Origin: GCA-2861595 sp035525365
Lineage (GTDB): Bacteria > Actinomycetota > Acidimicrobiia > Acidimicrobiales > GCA-2861595
Direction of reading: 5' to 3'
Assembly (NCBI GenBank): GCA_035525365.1
Contig: DATLEK010000090.1
Location: 1 to 64,000 of the forward strand
DNA: 64,000 bases
The position numbers were made by a program, and so were the translations under genes. Within the stretch, counting starts at the first letter, position 1. Each line of letters opens with the position of its first letter. A model generated the notes under the pieces. That model was not told where the DNA came from. It was given only the letters and a program-made list of their open reading frames with translations, and did not search any database. Below are positions 42,502 through 51,974 of the stretch, piece by piece.

Positions 42502-42834
42502 ATGAACAGCATCCACCTCATCGGTCGGCTCACCGCCGAGCCGACCAGCCGTATCGTCGCCGACGAGCGAACCGTTGCCACCCTGGCTATTGCCGTGCCC
42601 CCAGAGCGGGGCCGAGACGGTGATCCCTGCTACATCGACGTGGAGGTGTGGGGTGCGCTGGCCGAGGCCTGCGTCACCTATCTCACCAAGGGTCGCAAGG
42701 TGGCGGTCACCGGCCGGCTCGACCTCAACCGCTGGACCGCACCGGACGGCACCGGACGCCGAGCTCATCGTGTCGTGGCCGACACCGTCGAGTTCATCGA
42801 CCGCCCGCCGGTCGCCAGCACCGCCGCGGCCTGA
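42502..42834 (+). CDS. ssb: second single-stranded DNA-binding protein
   Basis: A 110-residue OB-fold SSB beginning NSIHLIGRLTAEPTSRIVAD, with YIDVEVWGALAEACVTYL and the KVAVTGRLDLNRW block. It is diverged from the SSB at 16883 and also lacks an acidic C-terminal tail. ACAAAGGAGCGAAACC precedes ATG 42502. Two element-encoded SSBs in one window suggest either paralogous roles in transfer or two merged elements. Confidence 0.9.
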   Translation: MNSIHLIGRLTAEPTSRIVADERTVATLAIAVPPERGRDGDPCYIDVEVWGALAEACVTYLTKGRKVAVTGRLDLNRWTAPDGTGRRAHRVVADTVEFIDRPPVASTAAA

Positions 42835-42849
42835 GCCGTCACCACCACG

Positions 42850-43485
42850 ATGGCCCAGCACCGTTATCTCATCGCCGGGGCCAAAGGAGGCCAGGGCACC
42901 ACGACCATCGCCAGCGTCGTGGCTGCCCTGGCCGCAGGCCACCAACCCACCACCCTCGTGGCCACCCGGCCCGGCGACGTGTACGCCCTGACCGGGACGC
43001 CGATTCCGTCGAAACTGTCCTCACTTACCTCTATCTACCCCAATTTGCACCTTACGGGCGCCTGTCAGCATGGCATTTCGGCCACGTTCGATCCATCGAG
43101 CGACGCCTCGGGCATCGTGGTGGGCGACCTGGGCCGGCTCAGCGAGATCGACGAGGACGACCAGGGCGATGCCGACGCCGACACGACACGCTGGCTGGTC
43201 GTTCGGGGTCCGTGCTACCTCAGCCTGCGGGCGGCTCTCGAGGACCCGTGGCGCCCGGACGGCATCGTCGTGCTGGCTGAAGCCGGTCGGCCTCTGGTGG
43301 CGGCGGACGTGACCGACGTGCTCGGCGTCCCCGTGGTCGCACAGGTCCCGGTCGACCCCGCCGTGGCCCGCATCATCGACGCCGGGCTCCTGCTCGACCG
43401 CTTGCACCGCCTGAGCGCCTTCTCCCGCATCGCCAGGCTCGTCCAGGCCCAACTACGGCCCGAGACCGCATCGGTGGCCTTGTGA
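42850..43485 (+). CDS. ParA/MinD-like partition ATPase (short)
   Basis: A 211-residue protein starting with HRYLIAGAKGGQGTTTIASV, a deviant Walker A (KGGQGTT, residues 12-18) of the ParA/MinD/Soj group. The central part lacks a clear Walker A' signature aspartate in the usual DxD context, and the C-terminal half is short, so this is a divergent member. It may act in partition or positioning of the element. It follows ssb by 15 nt and overlaps the next frame as GTGA. Confidence 0.7.
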   Translation: MAQHRYLIAGAKGGQGTTTIASVVAALAAGHQPTTLVATRPGDVYALTGTPIPSKLSSLTSIYPNLHLTGACQHGISATFDPSSDASGIVVGDLGRLSEIDEDDQGDADADTTRWLVVRGPCYLSLRAALEDPWRPDGIVVLAEAGRPLVAADVTDVLGVPVVAQVPVDPAVARIIDAGLLLDRLHRLSAFSRIARLVQAQLRPETASVAL

Positions 43486-43898
43486 GCGACTACAGCGGCC
43501 TGTCCGGCCGTCCCACGTCGCCGTGCCACGGTCCTCGCCGGCGGTCGCCGGTCGCCCTGCCCGCTTCACCGCCGCACCCGGCCCAGCCGCCGCCCTCGCC
43601 GCACCGCCGGCCCGCTCTCGCCTCCGCCCCATCGCCCCCACGACGCCCTCCACCCCGACGACGCCCTCCACCCCGACCACGCCACCCGCCCCACCACCGA
43701 CCCTCCGCCTCCGCCCTCCGCCCCACTCCACCACCGACCACCGCCCCACTACCGACCCTCTCCCGCCGCCCCCCACGCCCCCCTCTCCCGCACCCCATTC
43801 CGACCCACACAGACTACGCCGCTTCCGCCAAACCCCCGCGTATTGCATCTGAAGCAGCCGTTGAACGGTGCCTCCCTGCGGGCGTCACCTTGGGGTGA
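43482..43898 (+). CDS. proline-rich low-complexity ORF (uncertain frame)
   Basis: A frame coupled to the ParA-like gene through GTGA starts VSDYSGLSGRPTSPC and is then dominated by Pro/Arg. A different frame from GTG 43523 gives a Pro/Thr-rich protein with a perfect tandem TTPSTP unit (an 18-bp DNA repeat twice around 43640-43675) and better third-position GC. A frameshift between the two is possible. The + strand is extremely C-rich (43540-43820), so the opposite strand could form G-quadruplexes. Confidence 0.35.
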   Translation: MSDYSGLSGRPTSPCHGPRRRSPVALPASPPHPAQPPPSPHRRPALASAPSPPRRPPPRRRPPPRPRHPPHHRPSASALRPTPPPTTAPLPTLSRRPPRPPLPHPIPTHTDYAASAKPPRIASEAAVERCLPAGVTLG

Positions 43899-43951
43899 GG
43901 GCGAGACCTGCGAGTGCCGTCGGCATGACCTCACAACGGTACCAAACCACG

Positions 43952-45961
43952 TCAGCTGGGCCGGCGGCGGCGTGGAGCGTTTAAGCCGGCCAGGATGTCC
44001 AGGTTGCGATCCTTGTGCCACGGCCGCAGGTGCAGATGGGCAGCCGGCTCGGAGCCGTAGAGCAGCAGGCCCTGGTTCTCGGGCATGCGGCGAATGACAT
44101 CCATGGGCAGCAGGCGCCGGTAGGCGGTGTGCTCGCTCACCGAACGGCGAGGCCCGCCGCTGAGGTCGGTGGAGAAGTTGCGCTCGGTGCGCTCCTCGTC
44201 GCCGACGAGCTTGCTGACGTAGTCGAGCGTCTGGGGATCGGCGATGCCCGTCCCAAAGATCTTGGCCCGGTGGTTGTTCAGTACCGTGGAGGCCCGCTTC
44301 CCGTAGATACCCTCGATCTGGGCCAGATCCTGCCAAATGGTCACCAGGCTGATGCCGTGACTGCGGGCCGTGGCGGCGTAGCCGGGCAGATCCTTGAGGG
44401 GAACGATGTTGCCCGCTTCGTCAAGTAAGAGCAAACAAGGATAGATAAGGGTGCCTCCGGCTCGATTCGCCCGCTCGTAGGCGCCGCGGATCACCTGCTG
44501 CATCAACACGGTGAAGACCGGCCGCAGGCGGTCCATCTCATCGGCACTGGCCACGATGTAGATGGTGTTGGCGTCGTCGAGCCACTCGTCGACATCGATG
44601 TCGCAGCGCTCAGTCACCGAAGCGACGGCCGGATCGGCGTAGGTCACGAGCACGTTCTGGAGCTGGGCGTACACACTGCCCCGGAGGCGCTCCTCCTTGG
44701 CCCACAACGACTCGATGGCCACCAGGGCGTCGAGGTCGCCCCGGCTGCGCGCCGCCTCCACCACCCGGGCCTCCAGCGCCTTGGTAAGACGTCGATCAAC
44801 CTCGATGGCCACCCGATCCTCGAACTGCTCCTGCATCTCGACGGGCCAGGCCGTGACCTTCTCATCAGCGAGCTGGCCACGCCGTCCGGGATCAGCCCGC
44901 AGGACCTGTCGCAGTGACTCCAGGACCTCGGCGCGGATTCGTGGCTCCATCTCACGGCGCTTCTGCTGAGCCGCCTCGTCGGTCAGGGCCCGCTCGATCT
45001 CGTCAGTCACGCCCGCTTGGCGCCGGAGGATCCCCCGAACCGGTTCTTGGTCCTGGCCGTCGATCCACCGCACGACGTCGCGCATCGTGTGGCCATCGAG
45101 CGCGGCGGCATGCAGGTGGGCTGGAAGCGCCTTGAGAGCCTGCATGGCCCAGTAGTCGGCGTTGGTGACGGTGTCGCGTTTGGTGTCGGCCGCCTCGCAC
45201 AGCCACGCCGCCATGCGCATGGCGCCTCCCCAGGTGCCACAGATGCCGAGCGGGCTCCAGTGCGAGCAGTAGTCCGTGAGCCGGCCGGGGTCAAAGACCC
45301 AGACCTGGCCAAGGCCAGCACGCCGGTCGACGGTGGCGTCCACCAACTCGGTCTTGATGCTGGTGGCGATCACCGGACCGTCCCATTCGAGAAGGGCGGG
45401 AATGGCGAAACCTACGCTCTTGCCACAGCCCGAGGGCCCGACAACGGCCAGGCTGACCTGCGGCTCGGTGGCGACAAATCGCCCGTCGACACGACCGAGA
45501 ATGACACGTCCCCGCTTGGGACCGGGGACCACGAGCCTGCGCAGGTCCCTGGCTCCGGCGAGGCCAGCACTGGGGTCCACTCCGAGAGGATGACGCTTGC
45601 CGCCCAGGGCGCGGCAGACCCAGGCGACGACGAGGGCGACGCCGATTACTGCGACGACGACGAGGGCCAGGCACAGGTAGAACGGGACGGGTCCGGGCAG
45701 CGCCGGGCGTTGCTCGGGCGACCACGCCGCGCCAGGATCGGCAAAGGTCGAAGGGAGCCGCCAGAGAGCCTTGCCGGCGTCGGCCAGACCGCCTCGAAGC
45801 GGTGGGTTGCCCGCCAACCAGGCGGCCAGATGCGAGCCAGCCAGGAAGATCCCGGCCAGAGCGACGGCGGCGCCTGCGGCGACGAGGGCGACGGTCTCGC
45901 CGGCGCCCATCCCTGATCCGGTTCGAGGGGAGCCACTCCCCGCGCGGTGATTTGTGAGCAT
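43952..45961 (-). CDS. type IV secretion coupling protein (VirD4/TraG family)
   Basis: A 669-residue coupling ATPase. Two transmembrane helices lie at about 23-48 and 93-118. Walker A is GPSGCGKS (175-182), and Walker B is CLLLLDEAGNI (about 503-513), followed by the TraG-type TIWQDLAQIEGIYG segment. It carries a central all-alpha insertion with long charged helices (about 300-440), which probably recognises the relaxase. It links the relaxosome to the channel. ATG 45961 is preceded by AAGGA and a GTTTGCGCTTATC box lies in the divergent spacer. Confidence 0.9.
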   Translation of the reverse strand: MLTNHRAGSGSPRTGSGMGAGETVALVAAGAAVALAGIFLAGSHLAAWLAGNPPLRGGLADAGKALWRLPSTFADPGAAWSPEQRPALPGPVPFYLCLALVVVAVIGVALVVAWVCRALGGKRHPLGVDPSAGLAGARDLRRLVVPGPKRGRVILGRVDGRFVATEPQVSLAVVGPSGCGKSVGFAIPALLEWDGPVIATSIKTELVDATVDRRAGLGQVWVFDPGRLTDYCSHWSPLGICGTWGGAMRMAAWLCEAADTKRDTVTNADYWAMQALKALPAHLHAAALDGHTMRDVVRWIDGQDQEPVRGILRRQAGVTDEIERALTDEAAQQKRREMEPRIRAEVLESLRQVLRADPGRRGQLADEKVTAWPVEMQEQFEDRVAIEVDRRLTKALEARVVEAARSRGDLDALVAIESLWAKEERLRGSVYAQLQNVLVTYADPAVASVTERCDIDVDEWLDDANTIYIVASADEMDRLRPVFTVLMQQVIRGAYERANRAGGTLIYPCLLLLDEAGNIVPLKDLPGYAATARSHGISLVTIWQDLAQIEGIYGKRASTVLNNHRAKIFGTGIADPQTLDYVSKLVGDEERTERNFSTDLSGGPRRSVSEHTAYRRLLPMDVIRRMPENQGLLLYGSEPAAHLHLRPWHKDRNLDILAGLNAPRRRRPS

Positions 45962-45972
45962 TTTTTGTCCTT

Positions 45973-46022
45973 GTTTGCGCTTATCTGCCTATAGTTTCGT
46001 CCACTCTATCCTCGTTTACACT
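45973..46022. promoter_or_regulatory. divergent promoter region with two GTTTRCRCT boxes
   Basis: GTTTGCGCTTATC (45973-45985) and GTTTACACT (46014-46022) match the motif at 15679 and 62863. For the rightward gene, TACACT (46017-46022) is 9 nt before the ATG at 46032. The boxes may be both -10 elements and regulator sites. Confidence 0.5.
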
Positions 46023-46031
46023 GGAGCGCCG

Positions 46032-46643
46032 ATGGAATCCGACCTCTCGATCAACGTCCTGCCGCCCGTCCTCTCCACCCGCGACGTCGCCGAGCTGCTC
46101 AACGTCCATGTGAGAACGGTGCTCGCCATGGCCAAGGACGGGCGTCTCCCCGCCCATCATCTGCCTGGCAGCCGACGGATCCAGTTCCTGACCGCCGAGA
46201 TCCTCGATACCTTGGGCGGTACCGGCTTCGGTGAGCTCGCCGGCGCTCAGGCTGCGCAGGCCCCCGCCGTCGTGCCAAGTTCACCCTCAGTGGAGGCGGA
46301 CCCGTGCGACGTCTGGGGAGCGGCGCCGGCGAAGTGCGGCGAGGACTGGGCCGAGCGATGTCTGGCCCACTGGGTCGACTCGGCTAGGGAGACCGGGCTC
46401 TCGCCGATCGGCGTCACCTCGGCCCACCTCCCAACCATCGCTGGCCGCGACTCGGTCGGCGCCGTGGAGATCGACGGTCTCGTCTACGAGGTCAGGACCG
46501 GCCCTCGCCAGCGCACCCGCTTCGTGGACGACGACGGCGAGGTCCGATGGGGACTCATCGACGCCGTGTGGGTGGAACCGCGATCACAGACAGGGCCTCC
46601 CGGAGAAACGCCATCGGACTCGCGGAAAGACCTCGCGACGTAG
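46032..46643 (+). CDS. excisionase-type HTH regulator with C-terminal domain
   Basis: A 203-residue protein. The N-terminal HTH_17 domain is LSTRDVAELLNVHVRTVLAM (about 14-33) followed by DGRLPAHHLPGSRRIQFLTA. A linker precedes a C-terminal region with WAERCLAHWVDSARETGL and VGAVEIDGLVYEVR. The HTH half closely resembles the protein at 61963, suggesting paralogues in one regulatory system. No ribosome site precedes ATG 46032, in agreement with leaderless translation. Confidence 0.8.
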   Translation: MESDLSINVLPPVLSTRDVAELLNVHVRTVLAMAKDGRLPAHHLPGSRRIQFLTAEILDTLGGTGFGELAGAQAAQAPAVVPSSPSVEADPCDVWGAAPAKCGEDWAERCLAHWVDSARETGLSPIGVTSAHLPTIAGRDSVGAVEIDGLVYEVRTGPRQRTRFVDDDGEVRWGLIDAVWVEPRSQTGPPGETPSDSRKDLAT

Positions 46644-46645
46644 GG

Positions 46646-47161
46646 CTACCGCTTTTTGGCGACGCCAACCCGTGCCCTGGTCGGGGTCCGCTTCGCCGGC
46701 GCCTTGGTGGCGGCCCGCTTCACCGGTGTAGCTGCCCGCCGGGGTGCGACCTTTGCGGTCGCTGCCCGAGGCGGAGCCATCGCCTTCTTGGCCGGGGCCG
46801 CTTTGGCAGGCGCAGCCTTAGTAGCCGGCGCCGCCTTGACGACTGCCGGCGGCCACACTCCCTTGGCCAGCTTGGGTGCCGCCGAAGGACTCATGACGGC
46901 GTCCTTGAAGCCCTTGAGCGCGGTGATCTTGGCCTTCTTGGAAGCCTTGACCTTCACCGGTGCGCCGGTCGCTGGGTTGCGAGCCATGCGAGCCGGGCGG
47001 TCCACCCGGGCGAACTTCGCAAAGCCGGAGATGGTGACCTGCTCACCCTTGGCCGCTACCGCCTCGATCACCTCGGTGGTTCCCCGCAACGCCTTGTCCA
47101 CATCACGAGGATCGAGACCAACGTGGGCGGCAACGGCGTTGACGAGTTCCTTGCGGTTCAT
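46646..47161 (-). CDS. HU-family DNA-binding protein with histone H1-like tail
   Basis: A 171-residue nucleoid protein. Residues 1-90 are an HU domain (NRKELVNAVAAHVGLDPRDV, then ISGFAKFARVDRPARMARNP with the proline that inserts into the minor groove). Residues 100-171 are a Lys/Ala/Pro-rich tail with PAKKA-type repeats, as in mycobacterial HupB. AGGAGAACAC precedes ATG 47161. It may compact the element or help the transfer machinery. Confidence 0.9.
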   Translation of the reverse strand: MNRKELVNAVAAHVGLDPRDVDKALRGTTEVIEAVAAKGEQVTISGFAKFARVDRPARMARNPATGAPVKVKASKKAKITALKGFKDAVMSPSAAPKLAKGVWPPAVVKAAPATKAAPAKAAPAKKAMAPPRAATAKVAPRRAATPVKRAATKAPAKRTPTRARVGVAKKR

Positions 47162-47421
47162 GTGTTCTCCTGGCTATCGGGTGGAACAACCAGTGTGGCT
47201 TGCAGAAACGCCACCATGGGGGACCCGTGGCCACTCGACACCGCACCGTTGTCCCCCCGCTGATACCTCTGGCTCGATCTCGAACTCATGGTCAACCGTC
47301 TGCTCCGGCCGAACCAGGTGTTCCACCAGGCCGAACCGCCGCCGCTGACGACCCGGCCACGACGGAGCGGCGTCAAAGCCCTTCCCCAACCGGAGTGGCC
47401 GACTACAAGATCCTTGTCATG

Positions 47422-49362
47422 TCACCGCCGCCCGTTGACGGACTGCACAATTTCGTCCAGGTCCTCGATGGCCGGGAAGTTGGTCGACCGCAACCACCGG
47501 CGGACGGCGGCGGTCGCTCGCACGTCGTCCTCGTTGTAGTCGAGGAGTCGCTTACGGGCGGCGCTGACTCCGTCGCCGGCGCCGTCAACAGCCGCGCGGT
47601 GCCAGAGCATCGACAAGTCGCCTGCCGGCTCATCATCCCGCCAGGAGAAACCAGCGCGAGGAGCGATCGTCTTGAGACCGTTGCCCGCTCCGCTCTCCAA
47701 CTGAGTCCTCAGGACATCCAGCAGATCGACGAACTCGTCGCCATCGACGAAGGAAGCAACCTCCTCCCGCGCACCGACGGCGCCCAGGTGCGCCTCCGCA
47801 AGGGCGGCACCTGATGTGAGAGCGCCTCGCTCGGCGGACGCCGACCAGCAGTAGAAGACGATCCGGCGACCGCTGTCGTGTGCCGCCCGGCGCTTTTGCT
47901 GAACCCAGTCCCAGAAGCGTGCGAAGAGTCGGGCCTCGAGCAGTTCGGTCGGTGGCCCCCACTCGACAACGGGCACGTACACGGAGTCGACGAGGGCGCC
48001 CCAGAGGTAGGTGGTGCCGTCGAGTGTGTTCTCCATGTCGATGTCGACCTCCACGTCGCCCGCAGGCACCGCCACGGTGGCTACGCCGCGCCGGCGGTGG
48101 AGAACACCGTCGCCGAACACCGCCACGCGGGCGACGTCGATGGCCCGCGCCAGCGAGCCGCCCACCATGCGGTTGTGCATCGACAGTGCTCGTTGGTCCA
48201 AGGCAAGCACATCACGAGCTGTCGTCACGTCATGATCAACGAGGACAGCAAGCTCCTTTGAGTCATCGCCGACCAGATCTGTGATCGGGGTGTCGGGGCT
48301 GACGGAGCCGACAACGTCGACCATGCCGGTGACATCCGTCGTGGGCGGTAGATCGTCACGCAATAGGGCCGTCCGGCGGTCGAGGCGAGCCAGGTCGCGT
48401 CGGGACCCGATGCCGGCCCGCCGATGGGTCTGCCACTCCACATACCCGTGGAGCGGCAGGAGCGAGACGCTGTCGATCTCGCGCAGGCGGGGGCCGCAGT
48501 GCGAGTACCACGGGCACGAATCACATTCACCCACCTGTACGGGCTCCACAATGTGGTCCCCACCCAGGGCGGCGGCGAGCACGTCGAGACGAAAGGCGAA
48601 CTCGAAGTCGTATCGCTCAAGGGTCGTTTCCGTATCGTGGCCCTTCCAGGTGGCCCGGAACCGAGGGGCGCCGAGGTCGATCCAGGCGACCCGCCGCTCC
48701 TTCCCGATGATGCCGCCCCAGGCCGCGTCGGCGCCATGGCCGCACGCTTCGAGCATCCGGTGGTAGTGGGCGAGCTGCAGAGCGTCGCCGCGCAGCGACT
48801 TCACCACCCACGCCATATCGGACTTCGCAGCCGACAGCGAGGGGTCGGCGAGGGCGGACACCAGGCCCGGGACCTGTCTGTCTCGCTCTCGGGGGTCCAG
48901 CGTCTTGTGGTGCTTCACGTCGATGGGGACGTAGGCGGCGGCGCCGTCCGGCCGTGTCCCGGCCCGCACGAGCACGTCAGGCTTTCCGGTCCGCCGGCCG
49001 ACCTCGTCCACGGGAAGCCGCCCGCCGAGGATGAGCTCGACGCCGTCGGCCATCGCCTGCACCGTCGCCGCGAGGCGCACATCTCCGGGCACGCCGTCGT
49101 CGAGGTGCAGCGCAGCCGGATTGGTCGCGCACAGGTCGGCGAAGACCGCGGCCTCGAAGGCAACGCCCTCGTCCATCCTGGCCCGGGCCATCACCGACTC
49201 CGGCAGGGGTGCCTCGACGGGCGGGATGAGATCGAACTCCACCCGAAGGGGGCACCGCTTGGCCACGTAACCACCCTGAGCCGGCACCCGGCTGACATCC
49301 CACCGCGGCGCATACCGGTCGACTCCGCCTGGTGCCGTCCCCGAATCGACGATGTCGCTCAT
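47422..49362 (-). CDS. TM0106-type RecB-like nuclease
   Basis: About 646 residues from ATG 49362. The N-terminal half has a RecB-like PD-(D/E)xK core: GKPDVLVRAGTRPDG and VPIDVKHHKTLD (D...D-x-K). A Cys cluster (GECDSCPWYSHC, about 280-291) probably contributes to an iron-sulfur or zinc site. The C-terminal half is RNase H-like (VEVDIDMENTLDGTTYLWGA, then LLDYNEDDVRATAAV), as in TM0106 family proteins. The longer frame to 49785 is not supported. Role is likely DNA repair or degradation. Confidence 0.8.
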   Translation of the reverse strand: MSDIVDSGTAPGGVDRYAPRWDVSRVPAQGGYVAKRCPLRVEFDLIPPVEAPLPESVMARARMDEGVAFEAAVFADLCATNPAALHLDDGVPGDVRLAATVQAMADGVELILGGRLPVDEVGRRTGKPDVLVRAGTRPDGAAAYVPIDVKHHKTLDPRERDRQVPGLVSALADPSLSAAKSDMAWVVKSLRGDALQLAHYHRMLEACGHGADAAWGGIIGKERRVAWIDLGAPRFRATWKGHDTETTLERYDFEFAFRLDVLAAALGGDHIVEPVQVGECDSCPWYSHCGPRLREIDSVSLLPLHGYVEWQTHRRAGIGSRRDLARLDRRTALLRDDLPPTTDVTGMVDVVGSVSPDTPITDLVGDDSKELAVLVDHDVTTARDVLALDQRALSMHNRMVGGSLARAIDVARVAVFGDGVLHRRRGVATVAVPAGDVEVDIDMENTLDGTTYLWGALVDSVYVPVVEWGPPTELLEARLFARFWDWVQQKRRAAHDSGRRIVFYCWSASAERGALTSGAALAEAHLGAVGAREEVASFVDGDEFVDLLDVLRTQLESGAGNGLKTIAPRAGFSWRDDEPAGDLSMLWHRAAVDGAGDGVSAARKRLLDYNEDDVRATAAVRRWLRSTNFPAIEDLDEIVQSVNGRR

Positions 49363-49479
49363 CCCGTCGAAGGGTACGCAGCCGATGTGACACCGGCGCC
49401 GGAAAGGAGCCGTACCTCGTCGAGGTAGCTCTGGCGTCAGAGTTGGGCACCCGCACCGCCTCGACACCATGAGGCTCGC

Positions 49480-49767
49480 ATGGCCAAGGCCAGAGCCGAC
49501 GAGCAGCAGCCCGAGACCAAGGCGCTGTTGCGGGCTCGCTGCAAGGTAAAGCGAAGGATCGCCCACCTGCACGGCGCCGGCACGCGCAAGGCCCGCTTCC
49601 GGGGGCACCGCAAAACCAAGCTTCAGCTCAACATCGCCGCCGCCGTGGTCAACATCAAACGCCTCGGCTTCATCGGGGCTTGGTCCCACTTCGGAGCTCG
49701 CCGGCGCCGTTTGAGCGCTCGTTTTGGTGACCCAATCGGCACCTACCCCTACCGCCGGCGCCATTGA
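49480..49767 (+). pseudogene. transposase C-terminal remnant
   Basis: A 95-codon frame carries CKVKRRIAHLHGAGTRKARF followed by a KLQLNIAAAVVNIKRL stretch, the C-terminal end of IS5/IS1182-type DDE transposases. The catalytic DDE residues and both inverted repeats are absent, so only the 3' end of an insertion sequence survives. It is the only transposase trace I see in the window. Confidence 0.65.
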
Positions 49768-49783
49768 TGCCTCAAAAGACGCC

Positions 49784-49805
49784 AAGACGACGAACGTCGT
49801 CGTTT
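49784..49805 (+). terminator. hairpin between convergent genes
   Basis: ACGACG and CGTCGT pair around AACGT (extended by one G-T and two A-T pairs), followed by TTT on the plus strand. It lies just after the transposase remnant and before the TIR gene end, so it could stop transcription from the left. Confidence 0.35.
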
Positions 49806-49875
49806 AGACCGCCGCCACCCCCGATCCGCTTCAGCCACCGGGTCTTCCCAGAAGCCCCACTTCCTGCCGGCTCAC

Positions 49876-50770
49876 CTAGAACGGCTCGGCAGCGTCGAAG
49901 GTGGGGGCCAACGGATTGGCCGCGAGGATCCTCACCTCAATAGCCGACAGGTTGCCGTCGAAGTCGAAGGCCCCCTGCAGCTCGCTGTTCTTCTTCTCGG
50001 CGTTGCGCAGCTGTTCGGCTTGGTCTTTGGTGGAGGAGAGGCGTCTCCGTCGCCAACAGGCCCGACAACCGGTTCGCCTGATCGAAGGACCGAGCATTCG
50101 CGAGCTGCTCGACGATGGCCTCGGTGAGCTTGTCGGCCGTGCGCTTGTCGTGTAACAGGATCAGCGTCAGTTGCCGAGCGAGAGCCTTGACTTCTTGAGC
50201 ACCGGCGTTGATGATCGCCTGGACGGAGCCGAAGAATCCGTAGGGGTAAAGGTCGAAGTGGATCGGCACGACCGGAACGCCGCGACCGAGGGCAAAGCCG
50301 ACCTCTTGGTCGCACCAGTCACTCTCACGGAACCCGGAGTGCAGAAGCCCGACTAGGGCGTCGCAGGAGTGGAGCGCCGACTCGATGACCAACTGCCACT
50401 CCTTTCCAGGCCTGATGTCATCGTGCGCCACGAAGGCGTCGATGCCGTAGAAGCGCAGGTTCGACTTCAGCGAGTGGGCCGTGAGCTTTTGGTTCGCCAG
50501 GTGCGTGATGAACAGGCGAAATCTGCCGTCCTCCCACGGCTCCTCGTCGGGGCGAGAATGACCCATGAGGTACTGATCGAGCGCTGCCAACTTCGCATCG
50601 GTGTTGTTCTTGATGCAGTGCAGAACGTACGACTTGGCATCGCCTTCCCAGCGCCACTCCGTCTCGAAGCCGAACTGCTCCAAGACGAGATCGATCTCGG
50701 CCCAGTCGTCCTCGGCGCCGAGCCGGGTAGCGATGCGCTTGATGACAGCGACACGCTCTCCGGGTTGCAT
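49876..50770 (-). CDS. TIR domain protein with probable 3' frameshift
   Basis: The frame from ATG 50770 encodes a TIR domain at about 84-175: FRLFITHLANQKLTAHSLKS, then GIDAFVAHDDIRPGKEW, and SDWCDQEVGFALGRGVPVVP, where Glu156 is the probable NAD-hydrolase residue. The N-terminal 80 residues are helical. In the open frame the protein ends at 49937 with a basic, unusual tail. The next frame instead continues smoothly from about 50040 as TKDQAEQLRNAEKKNSELQG to a stop at 49876. One extra base near 50040 explains this. TIR proteins are common antiphage effectors. Confidence 0.75.
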
Positions 50771-51125
50771 GTGAGAAGGCTATGACCATCCATCGTGAGG
50801 CGATTTAGAGACTACGCGGTCCACAAGCCGCCTCCGGGCCGGGAGACTGATGCGCCCATCCGCAAATCGACGCAGCTGCGCGAAGCCGCCCGCACGAGTT
50901 CCCCGATGGCACGTCGTGCGAGGGGCCGCGCGCTACTTCGCGCTGCCCTCGTACGGCACTCGGGCGGTGGCGATAGCGGTCGACGATTGGACGCGACCGC
51001 CGTTGCGCGCCCTTGCCCCGCTTCAGCTATCGGCAAGAACCATCGGGTCGTTGTCGATGTGGAGCTTAGGTAGCAGCTCTCCGGCTGCGTGCTTTCCCGA
51101 CGGACGTTCGCACTGAGTCGCATGC
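50771..51125. other. 355-bp spacer without a supported gene
   Basis: A plus-strand frame (50850-51116) has a protein-like middle (GAARYFALPSYGTRAVAIAV) but no start signal or family match, so it may be a remnant. Nothing else is visible. Confidence 0.3.
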
Positions 51126-51974
51126 TCAACCTGTCGGGGAGATTGGCGCCATTGCGCTGAGTGAGTCTGGCACCAGCTCATACCTCTTCCGGAGTCGCGG
51201 GCTCTCAAGGTCGCTGCGGACAACCTCCCGATCGGTTCGGATCAGTCCGTACTTCTTCTCTAGGCCCGAAGAGGCGATCCGCCAGGTGTCCTCAGACATG
51301 CCGTAGTGCCGAAGGTGGGTCCCACTCAGTGCCTGGGGTCCGCCACTGCGATCACGACCACGGCCGCCGCAAAGGTCCAGGATCGCGATGAGGACGGCAA
51401 GCTCCTTACCGGATAGGCACCAGATCCACCGTTGGGTCCAAAGCTCAAGCGGAATGCCAATGTAGGGAGTGCCAGGCTCAATCCAGGCACGACCTGAGCC
51501 CAACGGATGAAGCAGCGTGATCTTCGGGGCCTGGCCCGCTCGGCGCTCAAGCTGGATCAGTTTTCTCTCCGCGAGTTGGTTCTGCGCGTCGGAGATCCGT
51601 CTCGAGCCAGGGCCACCGGGATCCGGGAGAGCCAGAGCCTTTGCCCATGTGGCGCCCGCGACATCCACGATCGTGTTCCGACCGTGGACGGCGTGGCTGT
51701 GCTTGCTCCCAGCGAGCAACACCGTGGTGAGGTACAGCTTCAACCGGACCGTTCCTCCGCGTCCGCCCGAAAGGAGATTCGCGAGCATCGTGTCACCGCC
51801 ATCGCCTCGGGCGAACGAGGCCGGGAGGCGAATGCCGGACCTCCTCTGGGAGCGCTCGACAAGACGATCAAGCGCCCAGCTTGCCTCTGGGGTGACTTCC
51901 AGGGTTCGGGCGGGTTCGGCGATCGCTCCTGCGCGCCGAGGCGGCCTGGAGGCGTTCGGGGTATCAACGTTCAC
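51126..51974 (-). CDS. conserved protein with winged-helix-like domains
   Basis: A 282-residue protein. The region 75-155 (LKLYLTTVLLAG..., then RRISDAQNQLAERKLIQLER) and the region 185-260 (LSGKELAVLIAILDLCGG, then HYGMSEDTWRIASSGLEKKY) each look like a winged helix. This tandem layout occurs in actinobacterial plasmid and ICE proteins of unknown role, including replication-associated ones. It overlaps the upstream small membrane gene by 4 nt. The four GGGGT repeats at 52384 lie about 230 bp upstream of that pair and could be iteron-like. Confidence 0.6.
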   Translation of the reverse strand: MNVDTPNASRPPRRAGAIAEPARTLEVTPEASWALDRLVERSQRRSGIRLPASFARGDGGDTMLANLLSGGRGGTVRLKLYLTTVLLAGSKHSHAVHGRNTIVDVAGATWAKALALPDPGGPGSRRISDAQNQLAERKLIQLERRAGQAPKITLLHPLGSGRAWIEPGTPYIGIPLELWTQRWIWCLSGKELAVLIAILDLCGGRGRDRSGGPQALSGTHLRHYGMSEDTWRIASSGLEKKYGLIRTDREVVRSDLESPRLRKRYELVPDSLSAMAPISPTG

